From positions 20,042 to 84,041 of the forward strand of contig NZ_JAFBID010000021.1 in assembly GCF_016811235.1 (NCBI RefSeq): a stretch of 64,000 nucleotides of DNA, read 5' to 3'. How positions within the stretch are numbered: position 1 is the first letter of the stretch; the number at the start of each line of letters is the position of its first letter. The translations under genes and the position numbers were made by a program. Of this stretch, positions 7,500 to 16,672 are shown piece after piece. The notes under the pieces were generated by a model, which was not told where the DNA came from, ran no database searches, and saw only the letters and a list, made by a program, of their open reading frames with translations. The stretch is from Microvirga arabica. GTDB taxonomy: Bacteria > Pseudomonadota > Alphaproteobacteria > Rhizobiales > Beijerinckiaceae.

Positions 7500-9077
7500 T
7501 CAGAACGCGGGATGGTACTGATAGAGCCAGGTCTCGCTCAGGACCTCGTTCTCGTTGCGCAGGTAGCAGCGCATCTCCACCGGCTCGGTTCCGGTCACGG
7601 TGAGGTCGAACTGGGTGCGCCAGTGGCCAGGCACGTTGTTGGGCACGGCCTCGGTGAGAATGTTCGAGAACTCGCCCCGGGAGGCGGTGAGCACCGGTCG
7701 GGGAATCACCCCGCTCGGCAGCCGGGTCAGGGGCTGGCCGATGAATTCCACCATGAACTTGCGCACGCCTTTCGGCCGGTTGGTGCCGGCCTGCCCACCA
7801 TTGCCGAAGCGGGTGGCGACCACCCGGGCGAGCGGAGTCGGATAGGGCTCCTCCGCCGACCAGTGCATGCGGTAGCGCAGCTCGAGGGCCTGACCGGCCC
7901 GGACCGGCTCCGCCGGCACCCACATGGCCACGATATTGTCATGGATCTCGTCGTCGGTGGGAATCTCCACGAGTTGGATGGAGCCCCGGCCCCAGCCGCC
8001 CTGCGGCTCGATCCAGAGGGAGGGGCGGCGGTCGTAATAGACGCCGTCCAGGTAATGGTCGAAGTTGCGGTCGCGCTGGAGCAGGCCGAAGCCCTTCGGG
8101 TTCTCGTCGGCAAAGGCCGACGTGATGATGCGCGGCGGGTTGTTGAGGGGGCGCCAGATGCGCTCGCCGGTGCCGGTCCATAGGGCCAGACCGTCCGAGT
8201 CGTGGATCTCCGGCCGCCAATCGACTGCGGTGGTCTTGGCCTTCTCCGAATACCAGTACATGGAGGTCAGGGGAGCGAGGCCTAACCGGCTCACGTCCTG
8301 GCGCATATAGACCGCGCTGTCGATGTCCATGATGATGGCGGAGGCCCGCTGCATAACGAAGCGGTAGGCGCTGGCCACGCTCGGCCCGTCGAGGAGCGCA
8401 TGGACCGTGACCGTGTTCGAGCCCGGCTGCGGCGTCTCGAAATACACATGGGTGAAGTCGGGGAACTCCTCGTTCTTGCCGAACACGGCCACGTCCACGG
8501 CAAGACCGCGGGCGGAGAGGCCATACTGGTAGAGTTCACCGATGGCGCGGAAGTAGGAGGCGCCGAGGAAGGCCACCCAGTCGTTCTTCCGCCAGTCGAG
8601 CTTTCCGGTGCGGGCCTCCTGGAAGCGGAAGCCGGCAAAGCCGGAATTGTCGGGGAGCTTCCGGGCCGGCGAATCCGCCGGCATGTCGAAATAGCTGTTG
8701 TCGTAGATGATCTCGCGCGCCTGCCCGCCCTCGACCACGTGCATGCGCACCGGCTTCTGGAAGAAGCGGCCCATGTGGAAGAAGGTGACCGGGAACTCGC
8801 TGGGGCCGTTGGCCCAGAGGGCGAGGTCGGTCTTGAACCGGATCTTGCCGTGGGCGTCGTAGTCGATCTGGTAGAGCACCTCGGGCGAGGGGCTCGGCGG
8901 CGCCACGTAGGGGGAGCGCGCCATCTCCTGGGCCCGCTTCTTCAATTCCTCGAACGAGAATGGCGAAGAGGCTCCCATCTTCAGGCCCTGCTGCGCCAGG
9001 GCGGGGGCGGAAAAGCCCTGAGCGGCCAGGGCGGCCGTGGCGGTTGCGGTCTGGAGGAACTGGCGGCGATTGATCAT
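7500..9077 (-). CDS. opgD: Periplasmic glucan biosynthesis protein OpgD/MdoG family
   Basis: A 525-residue exported protein required for building the backbone or branches of osmoregulated periplasmic glucans. The start at 9077 gives MINRRQFLQTATATAAL, a twin-arginine-type signal peptide with cleavage near ALAQQ, which favours OpgD (Tat-exported) over OpgG. The mature part starts FSFEELKKRAQEMARSPY, a family hallmark, and continues with YRFVMQRASAIIMDIDSAVY, FGLLQRDRNFDHY and RPSLWIEPQGGWGRGSI. Length is normal. No opgH glucosyltransferase is in the window. Upstream in-frame start codons at 9089 and 9122 lack ribosome sites. Confidence 0.9.
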   Translation of the reverse strand: MINRRQFLQTATATAALAAQGFSAPALAQQGLKMGASSPFSFEELKKRAQEMARSPYVAPPSPSPEVLYQIDYDAHGKIRFKTDLALWANGPSEFPVTFFHMGRFFQKPVRMHVVEGGQAREIIYDNSYFDMPADSPARKLPDNSGFAGFRFQEARTGKLDWRKNDWVAFLGASYFRAIGELYQYGLSARGLAVDVAVFGKNEEFPDFTHVYFETPQPGSNTVTVHALLDGPSVASAYRFVMQRASAIIMDIDSAVYMRQDVSRLGLAPLTSMYWYSEKAKTTAVDWRPEIHDSDGLALWTGTGERIWRPLNNPPRIITSAFADENPKGFGLLQRDRNFDHYLDGVYYDRRPSLWIEPQGGWGRGSIQLVEIPTDDEIHDNIVAMWVPAEPVRAGQALELRYRMHWSAEEPYPTPLARVVATRFGNGGQAGTNRPKGVRKFMVEFIGQPLTRLPSGVIPRPVLTASRGEFSNILTEAVPNNVPGHWRTQFDLTVTGTEPVEMRCYLRNENEVLSETWLYQYHPAF

Positions 9078-9231
9078 GGATGAGCGCATGTATCTGTGGA
9101 GGGACGCACCCCTACCGACCAAGGTGGCAGGATTAAGTCTCTCTTAGCCTCTTGAGAAATCTTCGTCAGCGGTCAAAGTACCCCCACACACAGGCGTGGT
9201 GAATGCCGTGCCGTAAATTAGGGAGTACGCT

Positions 9232-10200
9232 ATGCATCGAACAATCATGCGCCGCCTCATCGGGGCTGCGGCCGCCGTTGCGTTGGCCGGAGCCAGCATC
9301 CCGGCCCAGGCCCAGGACTTCATCAATGTCCTGACCGGCGGCACCTCTGGCGTGTACTATCCGCTGGGCGTTGCGCTTTCCAAGGTCTTCACGGACAAGG
9401 TGCAGGGCTCCCGTCCCTCGGTTCAGGCCACGAAGGCCTCTGTCGAGAACCTCACACTCCTGCAGCAGGGCAAGGGCGAAATCGGCTTCACCCTCGGCGA
9501 CAGCCTGGCCATGGGCTGGGCCGGCGACGAGGAGGCGGGCTTCCGCTCCAAGCTCGACAAGCTGCGCGGCATCACGGCGATCTACCCGAACTACATCCAG
9601 ATCGTGGCCACGCAGGAATCCGGCATCAAGTCGCTCGCTGATCTCAAGGGCAAGCGCCTCTCCGTCGGTGCGCCGAAATCCGGCACCGAGCTCAACGCCC
9701 GGGCGATCCTCCAGGGCGCGGGCCTGTCCTACAAGGATCTCGGCAAGGTCGAGTACCTGCCCTTCGGCGAGTCCGTCGAGCTCATGAAGAACCGCCAGCT
9801 CGATGCCACGCTGCAATCGGCCGGCCTCGGCGTATCCTCGATCCGCGATCTGGCCACCTCGGTGCCGATCGTCGTGGTGGAAATCCCCGCCGCCGTCGTG
9901 GAGAAGGTCGGCACGCCCTACATCAAGGCCACAATCCCGGCGAACACCTATGGCGGCCAGACGGCTCCCGTAGAGACGGCCGCCGTGGTGAACTATCTCG
10001 TCACCCATTCCGGCGTGAAGGACGAGACCGTCTACCAGATGACCAAGGCGCTCTATGAGAGCCTGCCGGATCTGTCGGCTGCCCACGCGGCTGCCAAGGA
10101 CATCAAGCTGGAAAGCGCTCTTTCCGGCATGCCGATCCCTGTGCATCCGGGCGCGCAGCGCTACTTCGACGAGAAGGGCGTGAAGAAGCAGGGCTCGTAA
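9232..10200 (+). CDS. TAXI family TRAP transporter solute-binding protein
   Basis: A 322-residue periplasmic binding protein with a signal peptide (MRRLIGAAAAVALAGASI, cleavage after AQAQ near 28). The mature start FINVLTGGTSGVYYPLGVALSKVF is the classic TAXI signature (T-A-x-x-G-x-Y-Y), and GKRLSVGAPKSGTELNARAIL near 140 is also typical. It binds a small organic acid, perhaps glutamate or a C4/C5 dicarboxylate, for the fused permease encoded next. An AGGGAG ribosome site precedes the ATG. A terminator hairpin before the permease gene would make the binding protein more abundant than the membrane part. Confidence 0.92.
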   Translation: MHRTIMRRLIGAAAAVALAGASIPAQAQDFINVLTGGTSGVYYPLGVALSKVFTDKVQGSRPSVQATKASVENLTLLQQGKGEIGFTLGDSLAMGWAGDEEAGFRSKLDKLRGITAIYPNYIQIVATQESGIKSLADLKGKRLSVGAPKSGTELNARAILQGAGLSYKDLGKVEYLPFGESVELMKNRQLDATLQSAGLGVSSIRDLATSVPIVVVEIPAAVVEKVGTPYIKATIPANTYGGQTAPVETAAVVNYLVTHSGVKDETVYQMTKALYESLPDLSAAHAAAKDIKLESALSGMPIPVHPGAQRYFDEKGVKKQGS

Positions 10201-10221
10201 CCTGCGCCTTCATTGACAATC

Positions 10222-10253
10222 AAGCCGGGGCAGGTGAACTGCTCCGGCTTTTT
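10222..10253 (+). terminator. Rho-independent terminator/attenuator between TAXI and TRAP permease genes
   Basis: Arms of 12 bases (AAGCCGGGGCAG and CTGCTCCGGCTT, one G-U pair) around a GTGAA loop, followed by a run of T. Its place inside a transport operon fits partial termination, giving more binding protein than permease. Confidence 0.8.
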
Positions 10254-10291
10254 CGTGACAAGAAGAACGCTCATCAAGGAGACAGCGCGCC

Positions 10292-12595
10292 ATGAGTCAG
10301 GGTGTGAACGCATCTGAGGTCGCAACGCTGGAGGCGCCGTCCACGCCAGTTGCGAACCCCGAGCACGGCCTCCCGGAGAACTTCGGCGCAGGGCTCCTCG
10401 GCAAGCTCCTATTCTGGATCGCGGTCGCTTTCTCCACTTTCCAGATCGTCACGTCTTTTGGCGTCCCCCTCGACAGGCCGCTCTTCGCCAACATCACCCT
10501 GATCTATCTCATCGGCGCCGCCTTCGTGGCCTGGGCCGGCTGGCTCGTCTTCCTCCGCATGAAGGGACGGGACGTCATCAGTGGGGTGCTGGCTCTGGTG
10601 GCGCTTGCCGTCGCTTATGGCATCATCCTCAAGTTTCCCGGCGGCCTGCCGAGCCAGGTGGTCCGCGCCATCCATGTGGGCTTCCTGAGCCTCGTCGCGG
10701 GCGCCATGCTGGCGAACCACAAGGCCCGCAGCCCCGTGACCTTGGCTCTCGGCTGGATCGTCGGCCTCGCGGGCTTCGCCATCGGCCTCTATCATTGGGC
10801 TCTCTACGAGGAACTCGTTATCCGCTCCGGCGAACTCACGCAGGCCGACCTCGTGGCGGGCATCGCTGCCATTGCAATCCTGTTCTATCTGGTCTGGCGC
10901 GTCATGGGGCCGGCGCTCCCCATCGTGGCCGGCATCTTTCTCGCCTATTGTCTGTTCGGTAATTACCTGCCCGCCCCGTTCGATCATCGCGGTTATTCCC
11001 TGGAGCAGGTGATCGAGCACATGTCCTTCGGCACGGAGGGGCTCTACGCCACGCCGACCCTGGTCTCCGCCACCTACATCTTCCTGTTCATCCTGTTCGG
11101 CGCTTTCCTGGAACGCGCCGGCATGATCCAGCTCTTCACCGATGTGGCCATGGGCCTGTTCGGCAGCGCCAAGGGCGGCCCGGCCAAGGTCGCGGTCTTC
11201 TCCTCGGCGCTCATGGGGACCATCTCGGGTTCCGGCGTTGCCAACGTGGTCTCCACGGGGCAGTTCACCATTCCGCTCATGAAGCGCTTCGGCTATCGGC
11301 CCGAATTCGCGGGCGGCGTCGAGGCCACCGCGTCCATGGGCGGGCAGATCATGCCGCCGGTCATGGGTGCCGTGGCCTTCATCATGGCCGAGACCATCGA
11401 CGTTCCGTATGTTGAAATCGTCAAGGCGGCGATCATTCCGGCCATTCTCTATTATGCGTCCGCCTTCCTCGCCGTGCACCTGGAGGCCGGCAAGTCAGGC
11501 CTGAGAGGGCTTGCCAAATCCGAGTTGCCCAGCGCCGCGCGGGCGCTGAAGGAAAAATGGCACCTCATCCTTCCGCTGGCCGTTCTGGTCTATCTGCTGT
11601 TCTCAGGCTATACGCCGCTGTTCGCCGGCTCCATAGGCCTGGCGCTTACGGTGGTGCTCATCCTCGCCGGATCCTTCGCCCTCGGCATCCTCAACCAGAC
11701 GGTGCGGATCCTGTTCTGGGTCGGCCTTGGCCTGATCGCCGGTGCGTTTCTATGGGTCGGCGTCACCCTTGTGCTCGCTCTCGTCGCGATCCTCATCGTC
11801 ATGAGCCTGTTCGTCCGCGGCGGGCCCGAGACGCTGGAGGCCTGCCGCGACGCCCTGGCGGATGGCGCGCGCCAAGCCCTTCCCGTCGGTCTCGCCTGCG
11901 CGGTCGTCGGCATCGTGATCGGCACGATGACCCTCACCGGCATCGGCACGATCTTCGGCAACTGGGTTGTGTCCATCGGCGAGGAATCGCTGATCGCATC
12001 TCTGGTTCTGACCATGTTCGTCAGCCTGATCCTCGGCATGGGCATCCCGACGATCCCGAACTACATCATCACCTCGTCGCTGGCCGCGCCGGCGCTGCTG
12101 ACGCTCGATGTGCCGCTCATCGTCTCGCACATGTTCGTCTTCTATTTCGGCATCATGGCGGACCTGACGCCGCCCGTGGCGCTGGCGGCCTTCGCGGCGG
12201 CTCCGATTGCGAAGGCCTCCGGCTTCCGGATCGGCTTCGCTGCGCTGCGCATCGCGCTTCCCGGTTTCGTGATCCCCTACATGGCGGTCTACGATCCGGC
12301 GCTCATGATGCAGGCCGTGGGCCCGTATGCCGACGGGGGGCCGGCCTTCTGGCTCAAGGTGGCCTACATGGTGGTGAAGGCCGGCCTCGCCGTGGTTCTG
12401 TGGGGCGCCGCGTCCGTCGGGCATCTGCAGGGCAAAATGCCCTGGTGGGAGAGGATCATCGCCGTCGCCGCGGCTGCGAGCCTCGTGCTGGCGCTGCCTA
12501 TCACCGATGAAATCGGCTTCGGCCTCGCGATCCTCGTCCTCGGCGTTCACTTCTGGCGGACCCGCCGGGTCGCGGTGGCTGCCGCCAGCCGATGA
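10292..12595 (+). CDS. TRAP transporter fused permease (4TM/12TM)
   Basis: A 767-residue inner-membrane protein joining the small (DctQ-like) and large (DctM-like) TRAP subunits, with many hydrophobic segments. Hallmarks of the fused TAXI-type permease include SATYIFLFILFGAFLERAGM, GPAKVAVFSSALMGTISGSG, ASMGGQIMPPVMGAVAF and GMGIPTIPNYIITSSLAAP. It drives Na+- or H+-coupled uptake of the substrate held by the TAXI protein upstream. Ribosome site AAGGAGA precedes the ATG. Its stop overlaps the DUF1850 start (ATGA). Confidence 0.92.
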   Translation: MSQGVNASEVATLEAPSTPVANPEHGLPENFGAGLLGKLLFWIAVAFSTFQIVTSFGVPLDRPLFANITLIYLIGAAFVAWAGWLVFLRMKGRDVISGVLALVALAVAYGIILKFPGGLPSQVVRAIHVGFLSLVAGAMLANHKARSPVTLALGWIVGLAGFAIGLYHWALYEELVIRSGELTQADLVAGIAAIAILFYLVWRVMGPALPIVAGIFLAYCLFGNYLPAPFDHRGYSLEQVIEHMSFGTEGLYATPTLVSATYIFLFILFGAFLERAGMIQLFTDVAMGLFGSAKGGPAKVAVFSSALMGTISGSGVANVVSTGQFTIPLMKRFGYRPEFAGGVEATASMGGQIMPPVMGAVAFIMAETIDVPYVEIVKAAIIPAILYYASAFLAVHLEAGKSGLRGLAKSELPSAARALKEKWHLILPLAVLVYLLFSGYTPLFAGSIGLALTVVLILAGSFALGILNQTVRILFWVGLGLIAGAFLWVGVTLVLALVAILIVMSLFVRGGPETLEACRDALADGARQALPVGLACAVVGIVIGTMTLTGIGTIFGNWVVSIGEESLIASLVLTMFVSLILGMGIPTIPNYIITSSLAAPALLTLDVPLIVSHMFVFYFGIMADLTPPVALAAFAAAPIAKASGFRIGFAALRIALPGFVIPYMAVYDPALMMQAVGPYADGGPAFWLKVAYMVVKAGLAVVLWGAASVGHLQGKMPWWERIIAVAAAASLVLALPITDEIGFGLAILVLGVHFWRTRRVAVAAASR

Positions 12596-12960
12596 TCTGC
12601 CTGCTGGCAGGCTCCACCATCGCGCCCCTCATGGCGGGCGCGATCACCCTGGCCTGGACGCATTCGGTCGAGAAGATCGCGTGGGAGGAGGACTGGCGCA
12701 GCACTCCGGCGGGGCTGGAACTGGTGGAGGCGCGGGTGCGCGGTTCCGGCGCCGGGATGGAGCCGCCGCCGGAGGCCAAGCTCGTCGGTGGAGTGTGGTC
12801 GTGGAAGCCGAACCTGCCGCCTCAGGCTCAGGTGGTCATGCGCCGCTCGGGCGCAACGGCGGACTGGCGGATCTGCATGGCGGGCCAATGCCGGCCGATG
12901 GAGTCCTATGTGCCGCCCGAAGCCGACCCGGTCGTGATGAAGCTTTGTGAAGTGCCTTAG
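12592..12960 (+). CDS. DUF1850 protein, TRAP-associated
   Basis: A 122-residue protein that starts inside the permease stop codon (ATGA), so it is translationally coupled. The region AGAITLAWTHSVEKIAWEED is the DUF1850 signature, with the HSVEK motif, and a Cys-x4-Cys pair is in WRICMAGQCRP. DUF1850 proteins accompany TAXI-TRAP permeases in many genomes; their role is not established. The hydrophobic first 20 residues probably act as a signal or anchor. Its end overlaps a convergent small gene by 4 bases. Confidence 0.85.
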   Translation: MICLLAGSTIAPLMAGAITLAWTHSVEKIAWEEDWRSTPAGLELVEARVRGSGAGMEPPPEAKLVGGVWSWKPNLPPQAQVVMRRSGATADWRICMAGQCRPMESYVPPEADPVVMKLCEVP

Positions 12961-13199
12961 GCGCGCCCGGTGAGCGGCTCGACCGCCATGCAGCGGCGCC
13001 AGAGGTTCGTGAGGAAATACAGGGCGAGGAGGCTGAACAGGCCCATCAGGGCATAACCCACGTAGTCGCCAAGCTCGAACAGGCCCGCAATGGCCCAGCC
13101 GGCGGCGATCGCGACGCCGAAAACTTCCGCACCCACCAGGATCATGATGCTGATCACGGTGATCACGTTGCGCCAGTTGGTGCTTTTCGCCTGAGCCAC
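12957..13199 (-). CDS. Small two-helix membrane protein
   Basis: An 80-residue hypothetical protein with a GTG start preceded at 11 bases by GGAG. It has two hydrophobic segments, about residues 11-37 (VITVISIMILVGAEVFGVAI) and 44-64 (DYVGYALMGLFSLLALYFL), and a basic tail. I recognise no family. It is convergent with the DUF1850 gene and divergent from the gamma-glutamyltransferase gene, so it is probably its own transcript. Confidence 0.65.
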   Translation of the reverse strand: MAQAKSTNWRNVITVISIMILVGAEVFGVAIAAGWAIAGLFELGDYVGYALMGLFSLLALYFLTNLWRRCMAVEPLTGRA

Positions 13200-13302
13200 T
13201 GTTGCTTCACTCCAATTCTTGCGGATGGGACTACCCTAAACGCCCCCTCGGGTGCAAGCTTTGCCCGAATCTCATTCTGTCGCGCCCTACATTCAAGAGC
13301 CC

Positions 13303-14901
13303 ATGCCCGAAACGCCCGTTTTCTCGACCGCCGCCGTGGCGGCTCCCCACAATCTCGCCTCCGAGACCGGCCAGACCATCCTGGCTGCCGGCGGCAACGC
13401 GATTGAGGCCATGGTGGCCATGGCGGCGACCGTTGCGGTGGTCTATCCGCACATGAACGGCATCGGCGGGGACGGGTTTTGGCTCGTGCGCGAACCCAAG
13501 GGCCGCATCCACGCCCTCGACGCCTCCGGGCCTGCGGGTGCGCTCGCCACGATCAATCGCTACCGGGAGAAAGGCTATGATTCCATTCCTCCCCGCGGCC
13601 CCGATGCGGCGGTGACGGTTGCCGGTGCCATAAGCGGTTGGGGGCTGGCGCTTGAACTGTCCCGAGCCCTCGGCGGGCAGCTGCCGCTCGATCTGCTGCT
13701 CGGCGATGCCATCCGCTACGCCCGCGACGGATACCCGGTCTCCCGCTCCGAGGAGCGGTTCGTGACCGGCGAGGAAGCCGCCCTCTATGAGGTTCCCGGT
13801 TTTGCCGAGGCCTTCCTGGTCGAGGGCAAGCGGGCGCCGGAAGGCACGCAGAGGCGAACACCGCGCCTCGCGGACACCCTGGAGCAACTCGCCCATGCGG
13901 GCCTGGCCGATTTCTACCGCGGCGATGTGGGGCGGGAGATCGCCCTGGATCTGGAGCGGATTGGCAGCCCTATTATCCGCAAGGATCTGGAGACCTATCG
14001 CGCCCGCGTGGTGGAGCCTCTGTCCGTCCGGCTGAAAAATTCCACGATCTACAACCTGCCGCCGCCGAGCCAGGGGCTGGCCACCCTGCTGATCCTCGGC
14101 ATGGTCGAGCGCCTCAAGGATCTCCGGGGCGAGACGCCTGAACGCCATCATGCGCTCATTGAGGCCGCAAAGCGCGCCTTCGCCATCCGCGATCGGGTGG
14201 TGGCGGATCCGCGCAATCTCGCCCACGACCCGGCCTCCTTCCTGACGCTCCAGGCTCTGGAAAGAGAGGCTGCCCTCATCGACATGAAGCGGGCCGCCTC
14301 CTTTCCCCTGCCGCGCCCCATCGACGGGGACACGATCTGGATGGGGGCCATCGACCGCGACGGGCTCGCCGTGTCCTATATCCAGTCCGTGTTCTGGGCC
14401 TATGGCTCCGGCTGCATGCTCCCGGCCACTGGCGTCCTCTGGCACAACCGCGGCACGGCCTTTTCGCTCGATCCCGCCAGCCGCAACCGGCTGGAGCCCG
14501 GCCATCGGCCACTCCATTCCCTCAATCCGGCCATGGCTGTGTTCGACGATGGGCGCGTGCTGTCCTTCGGGGCCATGGGCGGCGAAACCCAGCCTCAATT
14601 CATCAGCCAGATCTTTTCGCGCTATGCGGAGGCCGGCATGGGACTAGCCGACGCGGTGGAGGCGCCCCGCTGGCTGCTCGATGCGAGACCCCGCGAGCGA
14701 GAGGCCGTGCTGAAGGTGGAGAGCCATTTCGACCCTGGCCTGATCCGCGGCCTCTCACGGCTCGGTCACAGGGTCGAGGAGATGGACGAAGCCTATTCCG
14801 GACGCTTCGGCCATGCGGGCATGCTGGTGAAGCACCCGCGTAACGGGCGTGTCGAGGCCGTGCACGATCCGCGCTCGGACGGCGGAGCCGTTGGTCTCTA
14901 G
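13303..14901 (+). CDS. ggt: Gamma-glutamyltransferase family protein
   Basis: A 532-residue Ntn hydrolase of the gamma-glutamyltranspeptidase family, expected to be made as one chain and cut before the catalytic Thr. That Thr appears to be in IDGDTIWMGAIDRDGLAVSY (near residue 345), and the glycine-rich substrate loop is GAMGGETQPQ (near 425). The usual TTH is replaced by TIW, so it belongs to a divergent branch, and no signal peptide is seen, so it may be cytosolic. The ATG at 13303 (MPETPVF) is preferred over a GTG at 13252. The substrate could be glutathione or another gamma-glutamyl compound. It is convergent with the NicO gene with a 4-base overlap. Confidence 0.85.
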   Translation: MPETPVFSTAAVAAPHNLASETGQTILAAGGNAIEAMVAMAATVAVVYPHMNGIGGDGFWLVREPKGRIHALDASGPAGALATINRYREKGYDSIPPRGPDAAVTVAGAISGWGLALELSRALGGQLPLDLLLGDAIRYARDGYPVSRSEERFVTGEEAALYEVPGFAEAFLVEGKRAPEGTQRRTPRLADTLEQLAHAGLADFYRGDVGREIALDLERIGSPIIRKDLETYRARVVEPLSVRLKNSTIYNLPPPSQGLATLLILGMVERLKDLRGETPERHHALIEAAKRAFAIRDRVVADPRNLAHDPASFLTLQALEREAALIDMKRAASFPLPRPIDGDTIWMGAIDRDGLAVSYIQSVFWAYGSGCMLPATGVLWHNRGTAFSLDPASRNRLEPGHRPLHSLNPAMAVFDDGRVLSFGAMGGETQPQFISQIFSRYAEAGMGLADAVEAPRWLLDARPREREAVLKVESHFDPGLIRGLSRLGHRVEEMDEAYSGRFGHAGMLVKHPRNGRVEAVHDPRSDGGAVGL

Positions 14902-15914
14902 CTGGTCGCCCGGAGGCCGTAGAGAAGGCTCACGCCCAGCACCAGCACGAAGGCGGCGGCGAGAAGCTCCAATCCGGCGATGGCGATGGCGCCCGATGCG
15001 CCGCGGCCGCCCGCGAGCTTCAGGGCCATGGCCTTGAAGAACACCGCGAGCGCCGCGATGGCGCTGGTGGTGAGCGCCGTGCCGAGCGCCATGGCGAAGG
15101 TCGCCGCGACGCCGGCGGCGAACAGGCCCTGCGACAGGGCGAAGACCAGGGCGATGAGGGCGCCGGCGCAAGGGCGGATGCCGGCGGCGATCGCCACGCC
15201 CACCATGTCGCGCCAGCGCGTCAGCCGGTTGAGTTCTTCGGGCGGCGGGAGGTGGGCGTGGTCGCACGTCTCCTGGACGGAGGCGTAAGGGTTGCGGGCG
15301 AGCGCCAGGACGCCCAGAATCTTGCCGGCCTTGCGCCAGGTGATGACCGCGCCGAGCAGGGCCACGGCGATGAAGCTCGCCACTTCCACGTTTAGGGCGA
15401 TGCTGTTCATGGTGGAGGCGGTGGCGCGCAGCACGAGGCTGACGAGCGACACGATGCCGATGGCGACCAGCGCCTGCACCAGAGCGGCTGCCAGGCTCAA
15501 GATAAAGCCTTTGCGCAGCGCCTTCTCGTCAGCCACCAGATAGGCCGAGATCACGCCCTTGCCGTGGCCGGGACCGGCCGCGTGGAAGACCCCATAGGCG
15601 AAGCCGACGAGCAGAAGCGGGAGAAAGGCCGAGCCGTTCTCCTTCAGCTCCCGCACGCTGCTTCTGAGGCTCCCGTAGAAGTCGGATTGAACGGACAGGA
15701 TCCAGGCGCCGATGCTCCCGGAGGGCGTCGCCTCACGAAGCCCCATGCCGAACGGATTGCGCGGCGGGGGCTTGCCGACAGGTCCAAGCCACAGGCCGAT
15801 CAGCCCCATCACGGCCGCCACGACCGCGATGGCCATGAGCATGATGCCGATCCGCCGCCACAGCGGTGCCCGGCCGGTGCCCGGAAGGGCAGGGGCGTCG
15901 GAGGTCAGGGACAT
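14898..15914 (-). CDS. NicO-family nickel/cobalt exporter
   Basis: A 338-residue inner-membrane protein with about six or seven hydrophobic segments. The family motif HAAGPGHGKGVISAYL lies near residue 109, and GIRPCAGALIALVFALSQG near 245 is a second hallmark of the NicO/RcnA group. The segment between, QETCDHAHLPPPEE, supplies Cys and His that may bind metal. Its start overlaps the end of the DUF1007 gene by 10 bases; the DUF1007-NicO pair is widespread in alphaproteobacteria and is thought to move Ni2+ or Co2+ out of the cell. Confidence 0.88.
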   Translation of the reverse strand: MSLTSDAPALPGTGRAPLWRRIGIMLMAIAVVAAVMGLIGLWLGPVGKPPPRNPFGMGLREATPSGSIGAWILSVQSDFYGSLRSSVRELKENGSAFLPLLLVGFAYGVFHAAGPGHGKGVISAYLVADEKALRKGFILSLAAALVQALVAIGIVSLVSLVLRATASTMNSIALNVEVASFIAVALLGAVITWRKAGKILGVLALARNPYASVQETCDHAHLPPPEELNRLTRWRDMVGVAIAAGIRPCAGALIALVFALSQGLFAAGVAATFAMALGTALTTSAIAALAVFFKAMALKLAGGRGASGAIAIAGLELLAAAFVLVLGVSLLYGLRATS

Positions 15915-16546
15915 GCGATGATGGCCCGGTTGGAATACTCGATGCCGATATCCTGCGGCTGGATGGCGCCCTCGTCCTGCAGGATCTGCTGCATGGTGGC
16001 ATCGAGCGGCTTGGCCTTGGCGATGCTAGTCACGCAGCCCTGAGGCGCATTGGCCAGCGAGATGGCCGCCTGGCCTTCGGTCAGGCTAAAATAGACGAAG
16101 AACGTCGGATCCTCGATCTCGATGGAGACGGCGCCCGAGGGCGCCACCGGCGCCTTGAGGGGCAGGAGGAAGGACATGGACACTTGCGTCTTCTCCATGG
16201 ACATCCGGGCCTCCCGCGGCGCATCGAAGGTCTGGGGCTTGCCCCGTGCCTTCAGCACGGTGAAATAGTCGAACTCGTTGAGGGAGGCGGCATTTTCGTC
16301 GGCGAGCTCCTGCAACTCATCCGGCGTCAGCCTGCCGTCGCCATTCTTGTCCAAACCTTGCGTGACATAGGCCGTGTAGGCCTCGTCGAACGTCCAGTGG
16401 TGGCGAACGCCCGTCACCCGTCCGTCGGCGGCGAAGACAACCTCCGCCTTGGCGGTGACCCACACATGCGGATGCGCGAGGGCCGGCGCGGACAGGCCCA
16501 AACACAGGGCCGTCAGGGCGGATTTGAGACCGAGATGGCGTGTCAT
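15905..16546 (-). CDS. DUF1007 periplasmic protein with an EF-hand loop
   Basis: A 213-residue exported protein; the signal peptide ends near SAPALAHPHVW (about residue 25), leaving HPHVW at or near the mature N-terminus, a possible metal site. It contains a canonical 12-residue EF-hand loop, DKNGDGRLTPDE at residues 66-77, plus HHWTFDEAY just before it. DUF1007 proteins are partners of NicO exporters. Likely acts in the periplasm as a metal-binding or sensing partner of the exporter; the EF-hand suggests calcium binding. Confidence 0.88.
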   Translation of the reverse strand: MTRHLGLKSALTALCLGLSAPALAHPHVWVTAKAEVVFAADGRVTGVRHHWTFDEAYTAYVTQGLDKNGDGRLTPDELQELADENAASLNEFDYFTVLKARGKPQTFDAPREARMSMEKTQVSMSFLLPLKAPVAPSGAVSIEIEDPTFFVYFSLTEGQAAISLANAPQGCVTSIAKAKPLDATMQQILQDEGAIQPQDIGIEYSNRAIIACP

Positions 16547-16672
16547 GTGGTGACCCTGGAACAGCGACGCTCCCGGCGAAGGCCGGTCATGAGAGGCGAT
16601 ATGATCGTTGTATGGTTAACAGAGGCGAAACAAAGGCGTGAGCGACCGGGGTCGATTGACGGGCTCCCGCAT

